A stretch of 64,000 bases of DNA from RGIG3701 sp031553595 (GCA_031553595.1 JAVBLI010000001.1:62001-126000); one strand, 5' to 3'; positions 17,659 through 26,830 are shown, numbered from the stretch's first letter. Notes: generated from the sequence alone by a model not told the origin. Numbers and translations: made by a program.

Positions 17659-17770
17659 AAAATAGCAGCCGGGAATGGAGCGTGCACGCAATGACCGGAT
17701 CGGAGTGGGGAACCGCTCGGCGATGCTCATTCGGTCACTCCGCTGCGCTTCATTCCCGGCTGCTGTTTTA
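17659..17770 (+). repeat. 120-bp palindromic element, copy 3 (ATGACC stem type)
   Basis: AATAGCAGCCGGGAATGGAG on the left pairs with CTTCATTCCCGGCTGCTGTT on the right, with the inner stem ATGACCGGAT / TCGGTCACT. The two pairing partners have drifted slightly. It separates the convergent dehydrogenase and mscL genes. Confidence 0.9.
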
Positions 17771-17786
17771 ATGTGGCCGTGGCGTT

Positions 17787-18239
17787 TTAAGCCTGCTTGG
17801 TCTCCGCCTCGGCCGGCAGTTCGGAGGTGCAATTCGGGCACCGCGTGGCGTGGATCGGAATCGTCGAGCAGCAGAACGGACAGTCTTTTGTCGTCGGAGC
17901 GGCCGGCTTTTCCTCCCCCATAAACGGAATGTGAATCCGGTTCATCTGGCGAATGACGATGAAAATCGTGAACGAAATGATCAGGAAACTGATACAGTTG
18001 TTCAGGAATGTGCCGTACTTGATCGCGACGACGTCTTCGGGCTTGGCAGCCTCGTGGAGAACGTATTGTAACTTCGAAAAATCGACCTTTCCAATCAGCA
18101 TTCCGATCGGCGGCATGATGATGTCCTTTACCAGCGAGTTGACGATCGTGCCGAACGCCCCGCCGATGATGATACCCACCGCCATGTCGATGGCGTTTCC
18201 TTTAAGGGCAAATTTCTTGAATTCTGAAAATAGGGACAT
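17787..18239 (-). CDS. mscL: Large-conductance mechanosensitive channel MscL with zinc-ribbon tail
   Basis: A protein of 150 residues. The first transmembrane helix and its hallmark (FALKGNAIDMAVGIIIGGAF) and the second (FLNNCISFLIISFTIFIVI) are clear, with the expected periplasmic loop between. MscL opens under membrane tension and releases solutes during hypo-osmotic shock. The cytosolic end differs from the usual helical bundle: after about residue 105 it has CPFC, a 10-residue spacer and CPNC, a four-cysteine zinc ribbon, then an acidic tail. A good ribosome site (AAGGAG) precedes the ATG. The gene stands alone. Confidence 0.95.
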   Translation of the reverse strand: MSLFSEFKKFALKGNAIDMAVGIIIGGAFGTIVNSLVKDIIMPPIGMLIGKVDFSKLQYVLHEAAKPEDVVAIKYGTFLNNCISFLIISFTIFIVIRQMNRIHIPFMGEEKPAAPTTKDCPFCCSTIPIHATRCPNCTSELPAEAETKQA

Positions 18240-18251
18240 GATAAGCTCCTT

Positions 18252-18369
18252 TGAATAGGGGTTTGGGGATCGGGGCCCGGGACTAGGGAGGGGAAAGGGG
18301 AATTGGGCATGGGAAAAACGGATCAGACGCAGGCCTTGTTCCCTAGCCCCCAGCCCCTGGCCCCGATTG
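18252..18369. repeat. Intergenic hairpin made of G-rich words and their complement
   Basis: The left part (18252-18300) is a series of G-rich words such as GGGGATCGGGGCCCGGGAC. The right part (18339-18369) is the complementary TAGCCCCCAGCCCCTGGCCC. It lies between mscL and the DUF58 gene and fits the same layout as the hairpins at 2446, 40163 and 60816. Confidence 0.65.
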
Positions 18370-19401
18370 CATCAGGGATGAAATGAAAATGGTCTCCACG
18401 CCGGGCATGGGCAGCAGGAAATCGTCGTCCTGCGGCGGCGCCGCCTCGGTTTGCATCTCGACGGTTGCCAGATGCGTCATGCACTCGGCGTAAAAAGCGT
18501 AATTCGCGCCGCCGGTGAGCGTGAGCGTTTCTTTTCCGAAAATTTTGAGCGTTATGGAGGGAATCGCGGTTCGGCCGGCCTCGCCCGTCGGGAAACTCCA
18601 CGGCGCACAGCACAGCGTGTGGAGGATGGAGGCCGTCAGGGAGACGGCTTTCTCGAAAGACGCCGGGTCGGAAAGGCGAAAATCCGCGAGGATGTGTACC
18701 TGTATCAGCGAGGTCTGCTCCCACTGGCGAACCAGCGGCGTCTGATGTTTCGCGCTGCTGCGCCAGTGAATCATGCGGCGGGTGTCACCGGAACGCCAGT
18801 CGCGGAGGCCGAAAAACTCGCCGGTGGGGTGGGCAAAAAGCCCGGCACGGGTGAGTTCGTCGCCATCCCGATTTTTGATGGGGTCGCGCCAGCCCGGCGG
18901 CAATTCCACGAGTTTCGGGAACACGATGATCGTTTCGGGCTTTATTTCCGCCCGGGAAGCGAAAAAGCCGAACGGATGGTCGGACACCAGCCGCACGGGC
19001 GTCAGGACGTACTCGCCCCGGTGGGGAATCACGCCGGTGTATATCAGGTGCCGCGAAAAATGGCGCGCCCGGGGAGTGTTCTCCTGGATTCTTTTGAGGG
19101 TGACGTCGGCCGCGGAACAGGCGTTTTCCACGGTCAGGCCGTTAAAACGGTAGCGGGAAACGCTTTCCATCTCGACCTGGAATGAAAAGGGCTCCCCGGC
19201 GTGGAACACTTCGGGCAAAAGCCGTTTCACCCGCACATGCCGCATGACGCTACGGGCGATCCGCCAGTTGAAAATCAGCGGCCCCAGCATCATTCCGGAA
19301 ATGATGAACAGCAGATTCACTCCCCGCATGACCCCGGCGGCAAAAATACACAGCATAATCCCGGTGTAATACAGGCCTTCTTTGGTTAACCGGGTTTTCA
19401 T
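18343..19401 (-). CDS. DUF58-domain protein
   Basis: The start is placed at the ATG at 19401 (MKTRLTKEGLYYTG), giving 352 residues; an ATG at 19428 is also in frame and there is no decisive ribosome site. Two short hydrophobic segments lie near the N-terminus (about 12-30 and 33-50). The DUF58 core, near residues 200-240, reads FFGLRDWRSGDTRRMIHWRS, the family's signature. DUF58 proteins usually sit beside a MoxR ATPase and a transglutaminase gene, but neither is adjacent here. The family is thought to fold like a von Willebrand A domain. The role is unclear. Confidence 0.85.
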   Translation of the reverse strand: MKTRLTKEGLYYTGIMLCIFAAGVMRGVNLLFIISGMMLGPLIFNWRIARSVMRHVRVKRLLPEVFHAGEPFSFQVEMESVSRYRFNGLTVENACSAADVTLKRIQENTPRARHFSRHLIYTGVIPHRGEYVLTPVRLVSDHPFGFFASRAEIKPETIIVFPKLVELPPGWRDPIKNRDGDELTRAGLFAHPTGEFFGLRDWRSGDTRRMIHWRSSAKHQTPLVRQWEQTSLIQVHILADFRLSDPASFEKAVSLTASILHTLCCAPWSFPTGEAGRTAIPSITLKIFGKETLTLTGGANYAFYAECMTHLATVEMQTEAAPPQDDDFLLPMPGVETIFISSLMQSGPGAGG

Positions 19402-19495
19402 GGGTTTTTCTTGTATTTCGAGCGACAAAAAAAGTTTTCTTTATTGAAACACATTTTGCGGGAGCCGTCAAGGGTTGCGGGGTGGAGGAGGGCAA

Positions 19496-19616
19496 GAAAC
19501 AGCAGTCGGGAGCGGAGCGTTAGCGAAGAGACCGGATAGGAATTGTCGAATTGGTTTCCACCGAGATCCGGTCTCTGCGCGTCACTGCGTTCCGCTGCAC
19601 TCCCGGCTGCTGTTTC
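19496..19616 (-). repeat. 120-bp palindromic element, copy 4 (GAGACC stem type)
   Basis: AAACAGCAGTCGGGAGCGGA on the left pairs with CACTCCCGGCTGCTGTTT on the right, with the inner stem GAGACCGGAT / ATCCGGTCTC. The core is in the reverse orientation relative to copies 1-3. It lies just upstream of the promoter of the permease gene and so at the left end of the paralogue module. Confidence 0.9.
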
Positions 19617-19664
19617 CTCGCCGCACCCCTTCCCTGCATCCTCTATTATGGCTTCGTAATTGAC

Positions 19665-19693
19665 TTGCAAAAAAAGATGTGAACGAGTATAAT
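19665..19693 (+). promoter_or_regulatory. Sigma-70-like promoter ahead of the permease and paralogue array
   Basis: TTGCAA (19665-19670), a 17-bp spacer and TATAAT (19688-19693), 44 bp before the permease start. Because the following genes are closely spaced, it may drive the array as well. Confidence 0.65.
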
Positions 19694-19736
19694 CAATTAT
19701 AAATGGTAAACCGCAGAAACCGGATGATTTACGAAA

Positions 19737-20831
19737 ATGCATGACCTTAAATATTATGAAAAAATGATGGCCGAGGCGAAACATATCCGCGGGGTTTCGC
19801 TCTGGCAGGACGCGTGGCGGCGGCTGAAACGGAATCGGGCGGCGCTGGTCGCCATGATTTTTTTATGCACGGTGGCGGTGCTGTCATTTTTGACGCCGTT
19901 TTTGCCCCTGCAGGCGCCACGACAGGTGGATACCTCTCGCCAGAAACTCGCGGGGCAGTGCTCGCCGCTGTTTTTGGAAACGCTGACGCTGCCGGGGGAC
20001 ACAGGCGTGGAGGCGCTGCGGAATCCGCTGGAGGAGGGTTTCGGGAAGCTGGGCCCAGTGAGCGGCTTTCTTTTGTCTGCGCGCGTAAAAGTGTTCGGAC
20101 GCTGGTCGCTGAACTCGCTGTGTGGGACGGATAAACTCGGGCGCGACATGCTCTCGCGGATTTTCTGGGGCTCGCGGTTTTCGCTGGTCGTGGGGCTGGT
20201 GGCCACGCTTGTGTCACTGTTTATCGGCGTGACGTACGGGGCCATTAGCGGGTATTGCGGCGGGCGGGTGGATAACCTCATGATGCGCGGCGTGGATGTG
20301 CTGTATTCCATCCCGTTTTTCTTTATCGTGATTTTTCTCATCACGGTGCTGGACGCGAAAGAGTTCCGGGAAGCGCTCTCGGCGTGGGGCTTTAACCGTA
20401 TCACGGTGTTCTTTTTCGTGGTGGGGGCGATTTACTGGCTGACCATGGCCAGGGTGGTGCGGGGGCAGGTGATTTCGCTCAAGAATGAGCAGTTTGTGGA
20501 GGCCGCGCGGGTGGTGGGCGCGCGTCCGGCGCGGATTATCTTTTCGCACCTGGTGCCGAACCTGATGAGCGTGGCGGTGATTTATCTGACGCTGACGATT
20601 CCCAGCGTAATGCTTTTCGAGGCGTTTTTGTCGTTCATCGGGCTGGGGGTGGAGCCGCCGGACGTTTCGTGGGGGATGCTGACGCGGGACGGGCTGGACG
20701 TGATCACGCCGGTGAGTATCGACTGGTGGCTGGTGGTGTACCCGAGTTTGGCGTTGGCGCTGACGCTGTTCGCGCTGAACTTTCTGGGGGACGGGTTAAG
20801 AGATGCGCTGGATCCGAAACAGCAGAAGTGA
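19737..20831 (+). CDS. ABC transporter permease, Dpp/OppC type
   Basis: A protein of 364 residues. A single N-terminal transmembrane segment (about 34-55) precedes a periplasmic stretch and a five-helix BPD_transp_1 domain (about 135-355). The marker GTDKLGRDMLSRIFWGSRFS is typical of the OppC/DppC branch, and the EAA loop reads EAARVVGARPARIIFSHLVP. It would form half of a peptide or nickel importer channel with an OppB-type partner and ATPases, but none of these is in the window. It is 57 bp upstream of the first paralogue of the array and may share its promoter. Confidence 0.9.
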   Translation: MHDLKYYEKMMAEAKHIRGVSLWQDAWRRLKRNRAALVAMIFLCTVAVLSFLTPFLPLQAPRQVDTSRQKLAGQCSPLFLETLTLPGDTGVEALRNPLEEGFGKLGPVSGFLLSARVKVFGRWSLNSLCGTDKLGRDMLSRIFWGSRFSLVVGLVATLVSLFIGVTYGAISGYCGGRVDNLMMRGVDVLYSIPFFFIVIFLITVLDAKEFREALSAWGFNRITVFFFVVGAIYWLTMARVVRGQVISLKNEQFVEAARVVGARPARIIFSHLVPNLMSVAVIYLTLTIPSVMLFEAFLSFIGLGVEPPDVSWGMLTRDGLDVITPVSIDWWLVVYPSLALALTLFALNFLGDGLRDALDPKQQK

Positions 20832-20888
20832 ATTGATAATTGATAATGGGCCGTCAGCGCAGCGTAACTTGTGGAAGGAATGATCGGC

Positions 20889-22112
20889 ATGAAATATTTC
20901 CCTGAGTTTGAGAAGACGGAAGACTCGGTACGGTTTTTGCATCGCGGGAGGTGGGGCTGTTTGGGGTTGGCGGTGGTTTTCGGTGGTCTGATCATGACCA
21001 TGTCCCGTCCCATGCGGAGTTTTTTTCAGATGGACCATTCCGTGGTGAAGAATCAGGATCCGCTGCCGCAGGGAATCGTGATCATGTTCGGTGTGGTTGC
21101 CATTTCCGTGTTGCTGCTGATCGTCGGCGTCACCGTCGGCGCGGCGCTGTGGGCGATTTTCGGGCGGACAGAGGGCGAATTGAAAAAGGATGGATTTCAT
21201 TATCGTTTCCGCGTTCTCATTCCGCTGAAGCGTTATTTCATCCCGCTGGAGGAGATCGTGTGTTTTGATTACGCCGGGGAGGAGGTGCCGGGGAAGAATC
21301 GCAGCGACTCGTTGAAGATGCACGTGCTCGCGGCTTCCGGGACGCTGCCACTGATTTCGTGTCTGGTGGTGGAGGATGAGGTGGCTGAGGTGGTGAAACT
21401 GGTGCAGGACTTGAATGATGTGGTGGTCGCCTTGCAGTCGCAGCATGTCGCAGCCGATCTGGTCGAAGAATTGGGGGAGTTGTATGAGTGGCGTGCGGAA
21501 TCGGTTTCGCGGGAGGATGCGTGGGATGATGCGGAGAAGACGCCCCGGCCGGAATGGTCGGCGTGGGTGGTGGATTCAGACATGGAGACGCTGATCTTTC
21601 GCCGGAAAACCGGGTTTTCCCTCCTGGTGAATTTCTTCGCGGCGATCATCGCGGTGCTGGGTGGATTCGTGACGGCGTTCGTGCTGGTGACGGTCGTGCC
21701 GGTGATGATTCAGGCGGGGGTGGCGGCGCCGGTGACGTGGCTGATGGCGGTCTGCGCGGGGCTGATGCTGTGGATCGGCGTCGGGCTGATGTATTACGCC
21801 GCGGTGCATGTGTCGGATTTCGGGCGGTGGGAATATTTCGGGAAACGCGGCGCGTTTTTCTGTCACGGGCATTCGGTTTTCGGAAAGCGAGTGGAGAAAA
21901 AATTGCCGTGGGAGGCGTGGTACTGTGTGGATTTTGATGACACCGGGGAGGACGCGACTTTGCCGCTGACGCTGCTGTTCGAAGAACGGCGGACGGTGCC
22001 GTCGTATTATCTGGAATTGAGGGATCCGGAGAAGGCGTCTCTGCTGAAAATGGAAGGGCTGACGCGGGATGAGGCACGGTGGATGCGGGATGCGCTGATG
22101 GCGCTGCGTTAA
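20889..22112 (+). CDS. Array paralogue 1: two-unit membrane protein, EARWMRDE family
   Basis: The start is at the ATG at 20889, 8 nt after GGAAGGA; a GTG at 20871 is in frame. The protein has 407 residues and I do not recognise a named family. The first half has two hydrophobic segments (about 20-40 and 65-90), then a beta-rich stretch with KKDGFHYRFRVLIPLKRYF and IPLEEIVCF. The second half starts at PEWSAW (about 217), has two long hydrophobic segments (about 235-300), a beta stretch containing RWEYFGKRGAFFC, and ends in GLTRDEARWMRDALM. The pattern TM pair plus beta domain recalls bacterial PH-like (bPH_2) proteins, an inference only. It heads a run of six related genes. Confidence 0.75.
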   Translation: MKYFPEFEKTEDSVRFLHRGRWGCLGLAVVFGGLIMTMSRPMRSFFQMDHSVVKNQDPLPQGIVIMFGVVAISVLLLIVGVTVGAALWAIFGRTEGELKKDGFHYRFRVLIPLKRYFIPLEEIVCFDYAGEEVPGKNRSDSLKMHVLAASGTLPLISCLVVEDEVAEVVKLVQDLNDVVVALQSQHVAADLVEELGELYEWRAESVSREDAWDDAEKTPRPEWSAWVVDSDMETLIFRRKTGFSLLVNFFAAIIAVLGGFVTAFVLVTVVPVMIQAGVAAPVTWLMAVCAGLMLWIGVGLMYYAAVHVSDFGRWEYFGKRGAFFCHGHSVFGKRVEKKLPWEAWYCVDFDDTGEDATLPLTLLFEERRTVPSYYLELRDPEKASLLKMEGLTRDEARWMRDALMALR

Positions 22113-22141
22113 GGTGGATTTTCTAAAAAAGGAGATGGCAC

Positions 22142-24586
22142 ATGAACGGGACGGCGGACGCGCGGGGGTACTGGCGGGACGAGCACGCGGTGGAGTTTCG
22201 CCCGAAAAGTGATCGGGGAATCTGGACGTTGCTGTATCTCGTTGTCGGGATATTGCTGCTGGTCGTTGTGCCCATGGCTGTAGTGAAGGTTGCGGTGGAG
22301 GGGATCGGTGAGGCGCTGGGTGCGCTGACGTTTCTGCTTTCGATACTCGCGGTTGCCGGGGGCATGATTACCTTTCGGGGAGGGTTTACGCTGAACCGGG
22401 GCGGGTTGTGCCTGAATATAATGGTATACTGGTTCACTGTCTGGCGGCGGCGGTGGCCGGTGGAACGGGTGGTGCGGTGCGCGGTGCTGGGGTATTATAA
22501 CACGGAGCTGACGAAAGTCGCGGTGGCGGTGCTGGATGGACGCGGACGGCTGAGTTGGAAGGATTTGAGCGGCTGGGAACGGGATGAGAATTCGCGGTGG
22601 GTGGCGGATTTTGAGGAAGTGCTGCGGACGCTGCGGATGGAGCTTGGGCTGGGTGACCCGCTGGAGGAAATCATCTCGCGCGAAAAGCGGGATTCGGAAA
22701 TGACGCGGCTGGCGGATGCGGAGGGTGTTGCGGACGTGCCGGTGAAGCCGGGCGGTTCGCGGTGGGAAGTGCGGAAGAAGGATGGGGGCCTGGTGTTCGC
22801 GCGGCCGGCGGTGTGGGATGGGAAGGAAACGCTGATGGCGTTGGCGTATGCCTCAATGTGGACGCTTGCCGTGTTTACGCTGTTTTTGCAGGGCGCGATT
22901 GCGCCGTATGATTGGGTGAAATTGCCGCTGATGCTGATCGGGCTGGGGCTGATGCCGGTGGCGCTTTACACGGCGTGCGGGTTTCTTGGGAAGGTCACGG
23001 CGCGGTGGCGGCGGACGTTTTACGTAGTGGAAGAAAACCGGCTCGTGTGGGCATGGCAGCAGTGGGACATGATCTCGGGTCAGTCGCTGGGGCTGGCGGA
23101 TTGTGCGGCGGTGGAGGTTTACGCGTGTGATGGAAGTTGCCCGACGGTCGGGCCGGGGAAAAATAGCGGAACGGGAGAAGAATTCCGCGTGGCGTTTTGG
23201 AGTGCGGCGGAAGAGCGGCTGGCGGAAATGGCGGGCTTCTCGGCGGATGACGCACGCTGGATGCGGGATGAGATTTTGAGTTCGCGCGTGCTGACGGAGT
23301 GTGCGCCGTCACCGGAGGAAAAAGTGGCGGCGGTGGTGGCGGAAACACCGGCTGAGGTGGCGGAAGCGGCGGTTGCGGCGCTGGGCGTGTGGCGGCGGAC
23401 GGAGAACTCGCTGCGGCTGGTGAAAACGAAAAAAACGTGGGCGGACGTGCTCACCGCGTGCATGGCTGCCGGGCTGACAATTTTTCTCGTGACCATCTTT
23501 TATCAGGCCTGGGGGCCGGGCGGCAGTGAGCAGTTCGTGTTTTCGGAGAAGATGCCGTTTTTGTGGCAGCCCGTTTCGCACTGGGACGGCACGGCGTATA
23601 TCACGCTGGTCATCCTCGGTTTTATGACGCTGCCAGTGTTGGGTATGCCGATTTTCATGCTGATTGTCGCGTGTGGATATCTGACGTATCGCGAGTCGTG
23701 GACGCTGGATGAAAACGGATTCCGGTATGTCCGCCGGGCGCTGATACCGCTGAGAAAATATCATTTCACGCTGGCGGAGGTGCTGGTGTTTCGGGCGGTG
23801 GAAAAAAAGACGCATCCCGGCGCGGGGTATGATGCGCTGGTGCTGAAAACATCGCGCGGGGAGTTACTTCTTGGGATGAAGCACTTCAGTCAGCTTTTCG
23901 CAGGGCGGAAATTCGCGGCGGCGTTTCACGCACTGGCGGCGGAGGGAAACACGGTGCTTGCGCGGCTGAAACCGGCGGGCGCGGAGACGCTTTGTGAAAC
24001 TGAACGCCCGGAGTGGAGCCGGTGGGTGAGGATGCAGGACACGGAGGGCATGCTCTTCGGGAAACGCCGGAAAATTGACGTTTTCAGAACGGTGTTCATG
24101 TCCGCGGTGGTTCTGCTTATCGGGGTGTTCATCGCGGGGGTGTGCATGCTGAATGCGTCGCTGCCGGCGGAGGGGGGCATCGCGAAACAGGAAAAAATCG
24201 GGTATCTGACACTGCGGGTGGTGGCGGTGCCTATGCTGGCGGTGACGGCGCTTTGGCCGCTGTATTCGCTGGTGAATGAACTGGCACAGCGGTTTCGGTG
24301 GGAGGTTTTCGGCGTGCGGAACGGCGTGATCTGTAAAGGGCGGCGCTTTCGGCGGACGCGGTGGACAGAGGAAGTGCCGCTGACGGAGTGTGCGGAGATC
24401 ACGATTACGGACCGCTGGCAGGCGCCGTGGGCGGGTATCGGGCCGAGAACGTTTTGTTTGGATGTCCAGACGGCGTGTGTGCTGGAAATTCACGGGAAGG
24501 ATGGGGCTGTGCTGATGGAAGTGCCGGAGTTGGCGCTGGCGGAGGCGCGGTGGATGAAGGAGGTGCTGCATGACTATTTTAAGTGA
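22142..24586 (+). CDS. Array paralogue 2: double-length membrane protein, EARWMRDE family
   Basis: A protein of 814 residues with a strong ribosome site (AAAGGAG). It is a fusion of two full array units. The first ends near residue 378 in SADDARWMRDEILSS, and the second ends at the C-terminus in LALAEARWMKEVLHDYFK. The second unit carries the family's beta signature TLDENGFRYVRRALIPLRKY and the spacer motif NTVLARLKPAG. Each unit has two pairs of hydrophobic segments, so about eight membrane helices in total. The 3' end overlaps the next gene by 17 bp. The function is unknown; a membrane sensor or scaffold is possible but unsupported. Confidence 0.75.
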   Translation: MNGTADARGYWRDEHAVEFRPKSDRGIWTLLYLVVGILLLVVVPMAVVKVAVEGIGEALGALTFLLSILAVAGGMITFRGGFTLNRGGLCLNIMVYWFTVWRRRWPVERVVRCAVLGYYNTELTKVAVAVLDGRGRLSWKDLSGWERDENSRWVADFEEVLRTLRMELGLGDPLEEIISREKRDSEMTRLADAEGVADVPVKPGGSRWEVRKKDGGLVFARPAVWDGKETLMALAYASMWTLAVFTLFLQGAIAPYDWVKLPLMLIGLGLMPVALYTACGFLGKVTARWRRTFYVVEENRLVWAWQQWDMISGQSLGLADCAAVEVYACDGSCPTVGPGKNSGTGEEFRVAFWSAAEERLAEMAGFSADDARWMRDEILSSRVLTECAPSPEEKVAAVVAETPAEVAEAAVAALGVWRRTENSLRLVKTKKTWADVLTACMAAGLTIFLVTIFYQAWGPGGSEQFVFSEKMPFLWQPVSHWDGTAYITLVILGFMTLPVLGMPIFMLIVACGYLTYRESWTLDENGFRYVRRALIPLRKYHFTLAEVLVFRAVEKKTHPGAGYDALVLKTSRGELLLGMKHFSQLFAGRKFAAAFHALAAEGNTVLARLKPAGAETLCETERPEWSRWVRMQDTEGMLFGKRRKIDVFRTVFMSAVVLLIGVFIAGVCMLNASLPAEGGIAKQEKIGYLTLRVVAVPMLAVTALWPLYSLVNELAQRFRWEVFGVRNGVICKGRRFRRTRWTEEVPLTECAEITITDRWQAPWAGIGPRTFCLDVQTACVLEIHGKDGAVLMEVPELALAEARWMKEVLHDYFK

Positions 24587-25223
24587 TTATCGAAAAACGG
24601 ATGACGCGGTGTGTTGCCGCGTGAAGTATTTTGAGGTGTACGCTCGGCGGATCGAAAACTTTCAGCGGATGGCGTCACGGATGGGCTTCCTGTTGTGCCA
24701 GTTTAACGGGAGATACTCACTTATCGGTAATCTTATGAATGTTGCGGCACTTGGATTTTTTCTCGCTAGCCTGTGCGCCGCGGCATGGACGGTGGTGCTT
24801 TGGCCGGGGGATCAGACACCGCTTTATTCCGCGTGGTGGGTCGCCTTGGCGCTGACGGCAGTCATTATCGCATTTCTTTGCATTGGGTGCGCGCAATTAT
24901 TTTCTGTGGAAGGGTTGTTGTTGGATGAGGACGGCATGCGGTATGAATGCCGGGTGTCCGGGATTCCGCTGCGGACACAGTTAATCCCCCTGGCGAATGT
25001 GCAATTTTTCCGTGCCTTGGAGTATCCTGAAATGGATGAGCAGACGCTGTACTTCGTTATGGTGAGCACGGGTGAGGGGCGGTGCATATGTTTTCGTAGT
25101 GCGGGGTTGGACATGTCGGAGAACAAGGAAACGCTTCAGCGGCTGGCGGATGACTGTAATGAAGTGCTCGGGCGGCTGACGGGGCGGGAGGTGGAAACGG
25201 ACGCGGATGCGGAAACGGAGTGA
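24570..25223 (+). CDS. Array paralogue 3: half-unit, C-terminal half missing
   Basis: A protein of 217 residues, 17 bp overlapping the preceding gene. It corresponds only to the first half of an array unit: two hydrophobic segments (about 47-70 and 85-110), the beta signature DEDGMRYECRVSGIPL, and the spacer NEVLGRLTGREV. It stops where other members continue with a RPEW motif, a second membrane pair and the EARWMRDE helix. A matching C-terminal tail lies 200 bp downstream, beyond a palindromic element. It may be a truncated gene or may function as a half-length protein. Confidence 0.65.
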   Translation: MTILSDYRKTDDAVCCRVKYFEVYARRIENFQRMASRMGFLLCQFNGRYSLIGNLMNVAALGFFLASLCAAAWTVVLWPGDQTPLYSAWWVALALTAVIIAFLCIGCAQLFSVEGLLLDEDGMRYECRVSGIPLRTQLIPLANVQFFRALEYPEMDEQTLYFVMVSTGEGRCICFRSAGLDMSENKETLQRLADDCNEVLGRLTGREVETDADAETE

Positions 25224-25284
25224 CCGGCCACGAAGATTTTCACGGATTAACCTCCCATATGTCAAAATCAGTTTGTTTTGCATG

Positions 25285-25406
25285 AAAACAGCAGCCGGGA
25301 ATGGAGCGGAACGCAGTGACGCGCAATGACCGGATCGAAGTGGGGAAACACGCGGCGGTACTTATCCGGTCATTCCGCTGCGCTTCATTCCCGGCTGCTG
25401 TTTTTG
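25285..25406 (+). repeat. 120-bp palindromic element, copy 5 (ATGACC stem type), inside the array
   Basis: AAAACAGCAGCCGGGAATGG on the left pairs with TTCATTCCCGGCTGCTGTTT on the right, with the inner stem ATGACCGGATCG / TATCCGGTCAT. It sits exactly between the half-length paralogue 3 and the orphan C-terminal tail, where the missing half would be. Confidence 0.92.
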
Positions 25407-25430
25407 GGAAAAATTCAGTTTGTTACGCAG

Positions 25431-25565
25431 ATGAGTATAATGCAGGAGCGGGAGATGGTGTACCTCGGGGACTTGACGCGGGAGGAAGCCCGGTGGGTGC
25501 GGGATGAGATTTTGCGTGTCTCACGCGCGGTGAAAAAAACAGTGAAACGGCGGAGGAATAAATGA
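25431..25565 (+). pseudogene. Remnant C-terminal tail of an array paralogue
   Basis: A short open frame of about 44 codons encodes VYLGDLTREEARWVRDEILR followed by a basic tail (VKKTVKRRRNK). This is the family's C-terminal helix without its preceding beta domain. The frame begins just after palindromic element copy 5 and runs into the start of the next paralogue with a 4-bp ATGA overlap. It is best read as the surviving end of paralogue 3, whose second half was lost. It could still be translated as a small peptide. Confidence 0.7.
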
Positions 25566-26830
25566 GCGGGATGATGCATGCAGACATGCCGGGCGGCGGG
25601 TTCTGGTCGGCGTGGGAGGAAACGAACTTTTCGCTGTGTGTGCGGCGGCGGAATAATTTGAATTGGTCGCGATTCTGGCGGTTTATGCTGATTATTTTCG
25701 CCGGGGCGGGGCTGCTGGCGGGGTGTATGTATTTGCTGCCGGGGAATGGTGGGAATGCGCCGCAGCAGACGGCGATTTTTCATTCCGCGGTCATGGCGGC
25801 GTATGTCGCGGCGTGCATGCTGCTGCTGGTGCTTTCGTTTTTTTCGCAGGAGTCCGTGCGGGTGGATGAGGATGGCTTTCGGTATGTGCTGAAAGTGCTG
25901 GAGATTCCGCTGTGGCGAAAGTACGTGCGTGTGGAGGAAACGCGGTTCTTCTGGATGATGCCGGTGAAGAAGGGACGGCGTGCGCCGCTGATTCTGCGGA
26001 CGTCGGGCATGCCGGTGCGGATGTTCGGGAGCTTTTTATTGTGCACCGGTCGGCAGCAGGAGACGGCGGAGGCGCTGCGGCAGGTGATGCGTGCGGGGAA
26101 TCATGTGCTGGCCCGGCTGAAAGGACGCGGTGTGGTGGCGGCCAGTGATGAGGAAGTGCGGCTGCGGCTGAAGGAAAAGCCGGAAGTGGCGCATCTGGAC
26201 GGGGAACGGCCGTGGATTCCGGCGGAGCATGCGGACCGGCCGTCAGGGGTGAAGTGGCGGATGACGGAAACGCGGGGCGGCGTGATGTTCCGGCTGGGGA
26301 ATCGGGAAGTGCGAACGTGGCTGTTACGGCTGGCCGCAGTAGGGCTGGTCGTGGGGCTGGCGGCGCTGGGGCGGTGGTTTTTCATTTACTGGTATTACGT
26401 GATTTGTGAGGAACCTGTCTCCGCGCATGATTTATTTCGCCTCCTCGGACGGCTGCTGCCCGCCTGCTGGCTGATCGCGGTGTTCGTGCTGGCGGTGCTG
26501 GCGGCGATTGCCGTTTATTGGCAGATGAAATGGTGGTGCCGGTGGGCGTACTTCGGGGTGGAGGACGGCCGATTTCGGTGGGGCGGTTCGCTGTGGGGCG
26601 AGACGCGGGAGGACACGGTGGCGGTGGCGAAATGCGAGGAACTGGTGGTTTTCGATGATGATGAACTCGCCATCACGGGCCCACCCGCCGCGTGGTGGAA
26701 AGCCGGAAAAGTGCCCAGTTACGTGGTGCAGGTGTGCAAGGAAAACGGCGTCGCGGCGGCGGAAGTCGCGAATCTCACCCGGGACGAGGCGAGGTGGATG
26801 CGGGATGAGATCATGAGTAAAATCGGGTGA
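25562..26830 (+). CDS. Array paralogue 4: two-unit membrane protein, EARWMRDE family
   Basis: A protein of 422 residues whose ATG overlaps the preceding remnant's stop. The first half has hydrophobic segments at about 38-60 and 73-95, the beta signature DEDGFRYVLKVLEIPLWRKY, and the spacer NHVLARLKGRGV. The second half has membrane segments at about 248-275 and 295-325, then RWAYFGVEDGRFRWGGS and the final helix LTRDEARWMRDEIMSKIG. It is the best-preserved standard-length copy. No catalytic motif is apparent. I cannot assign a function. Confidence 0.75.
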   Translation: MSGMMHADMPGGGFWSAWEETNFSLCVRRRNNLNWSRFWRFMLIIFAGAGLLAGCMYLLPGNGGNAPQQTAIFHSAVMAAYVAACMLLLVLSFFSQESVRVDEDGFRYVLKVLEIPLWRKYVRVEETRFFWMMPVKKGRRAPLILRTSGMPVRMFGSFLLCTGRQQETAEALRQVMRAGNHVLARLKGRGVVAASDEEVRLRLKEKPEVAHLDGERPWIPAEHADRPSGVKWRMTETRGGVMFRLGNREVRTWLLRLAAVGLVVGLAALGRWFFIYWYYVICEEPVSAHDLFRLLGRLLPACWLIAVFVLAVLAAIAVYWQMKWWCRWAYFGVEDGRFRWGGSLWGETREDTVAVAKCEELVVFDDDELAITGPPAAWWKAGKVPSYVVQVCKENGVAAAEVANLTRDEARWMRDEIMSKIG

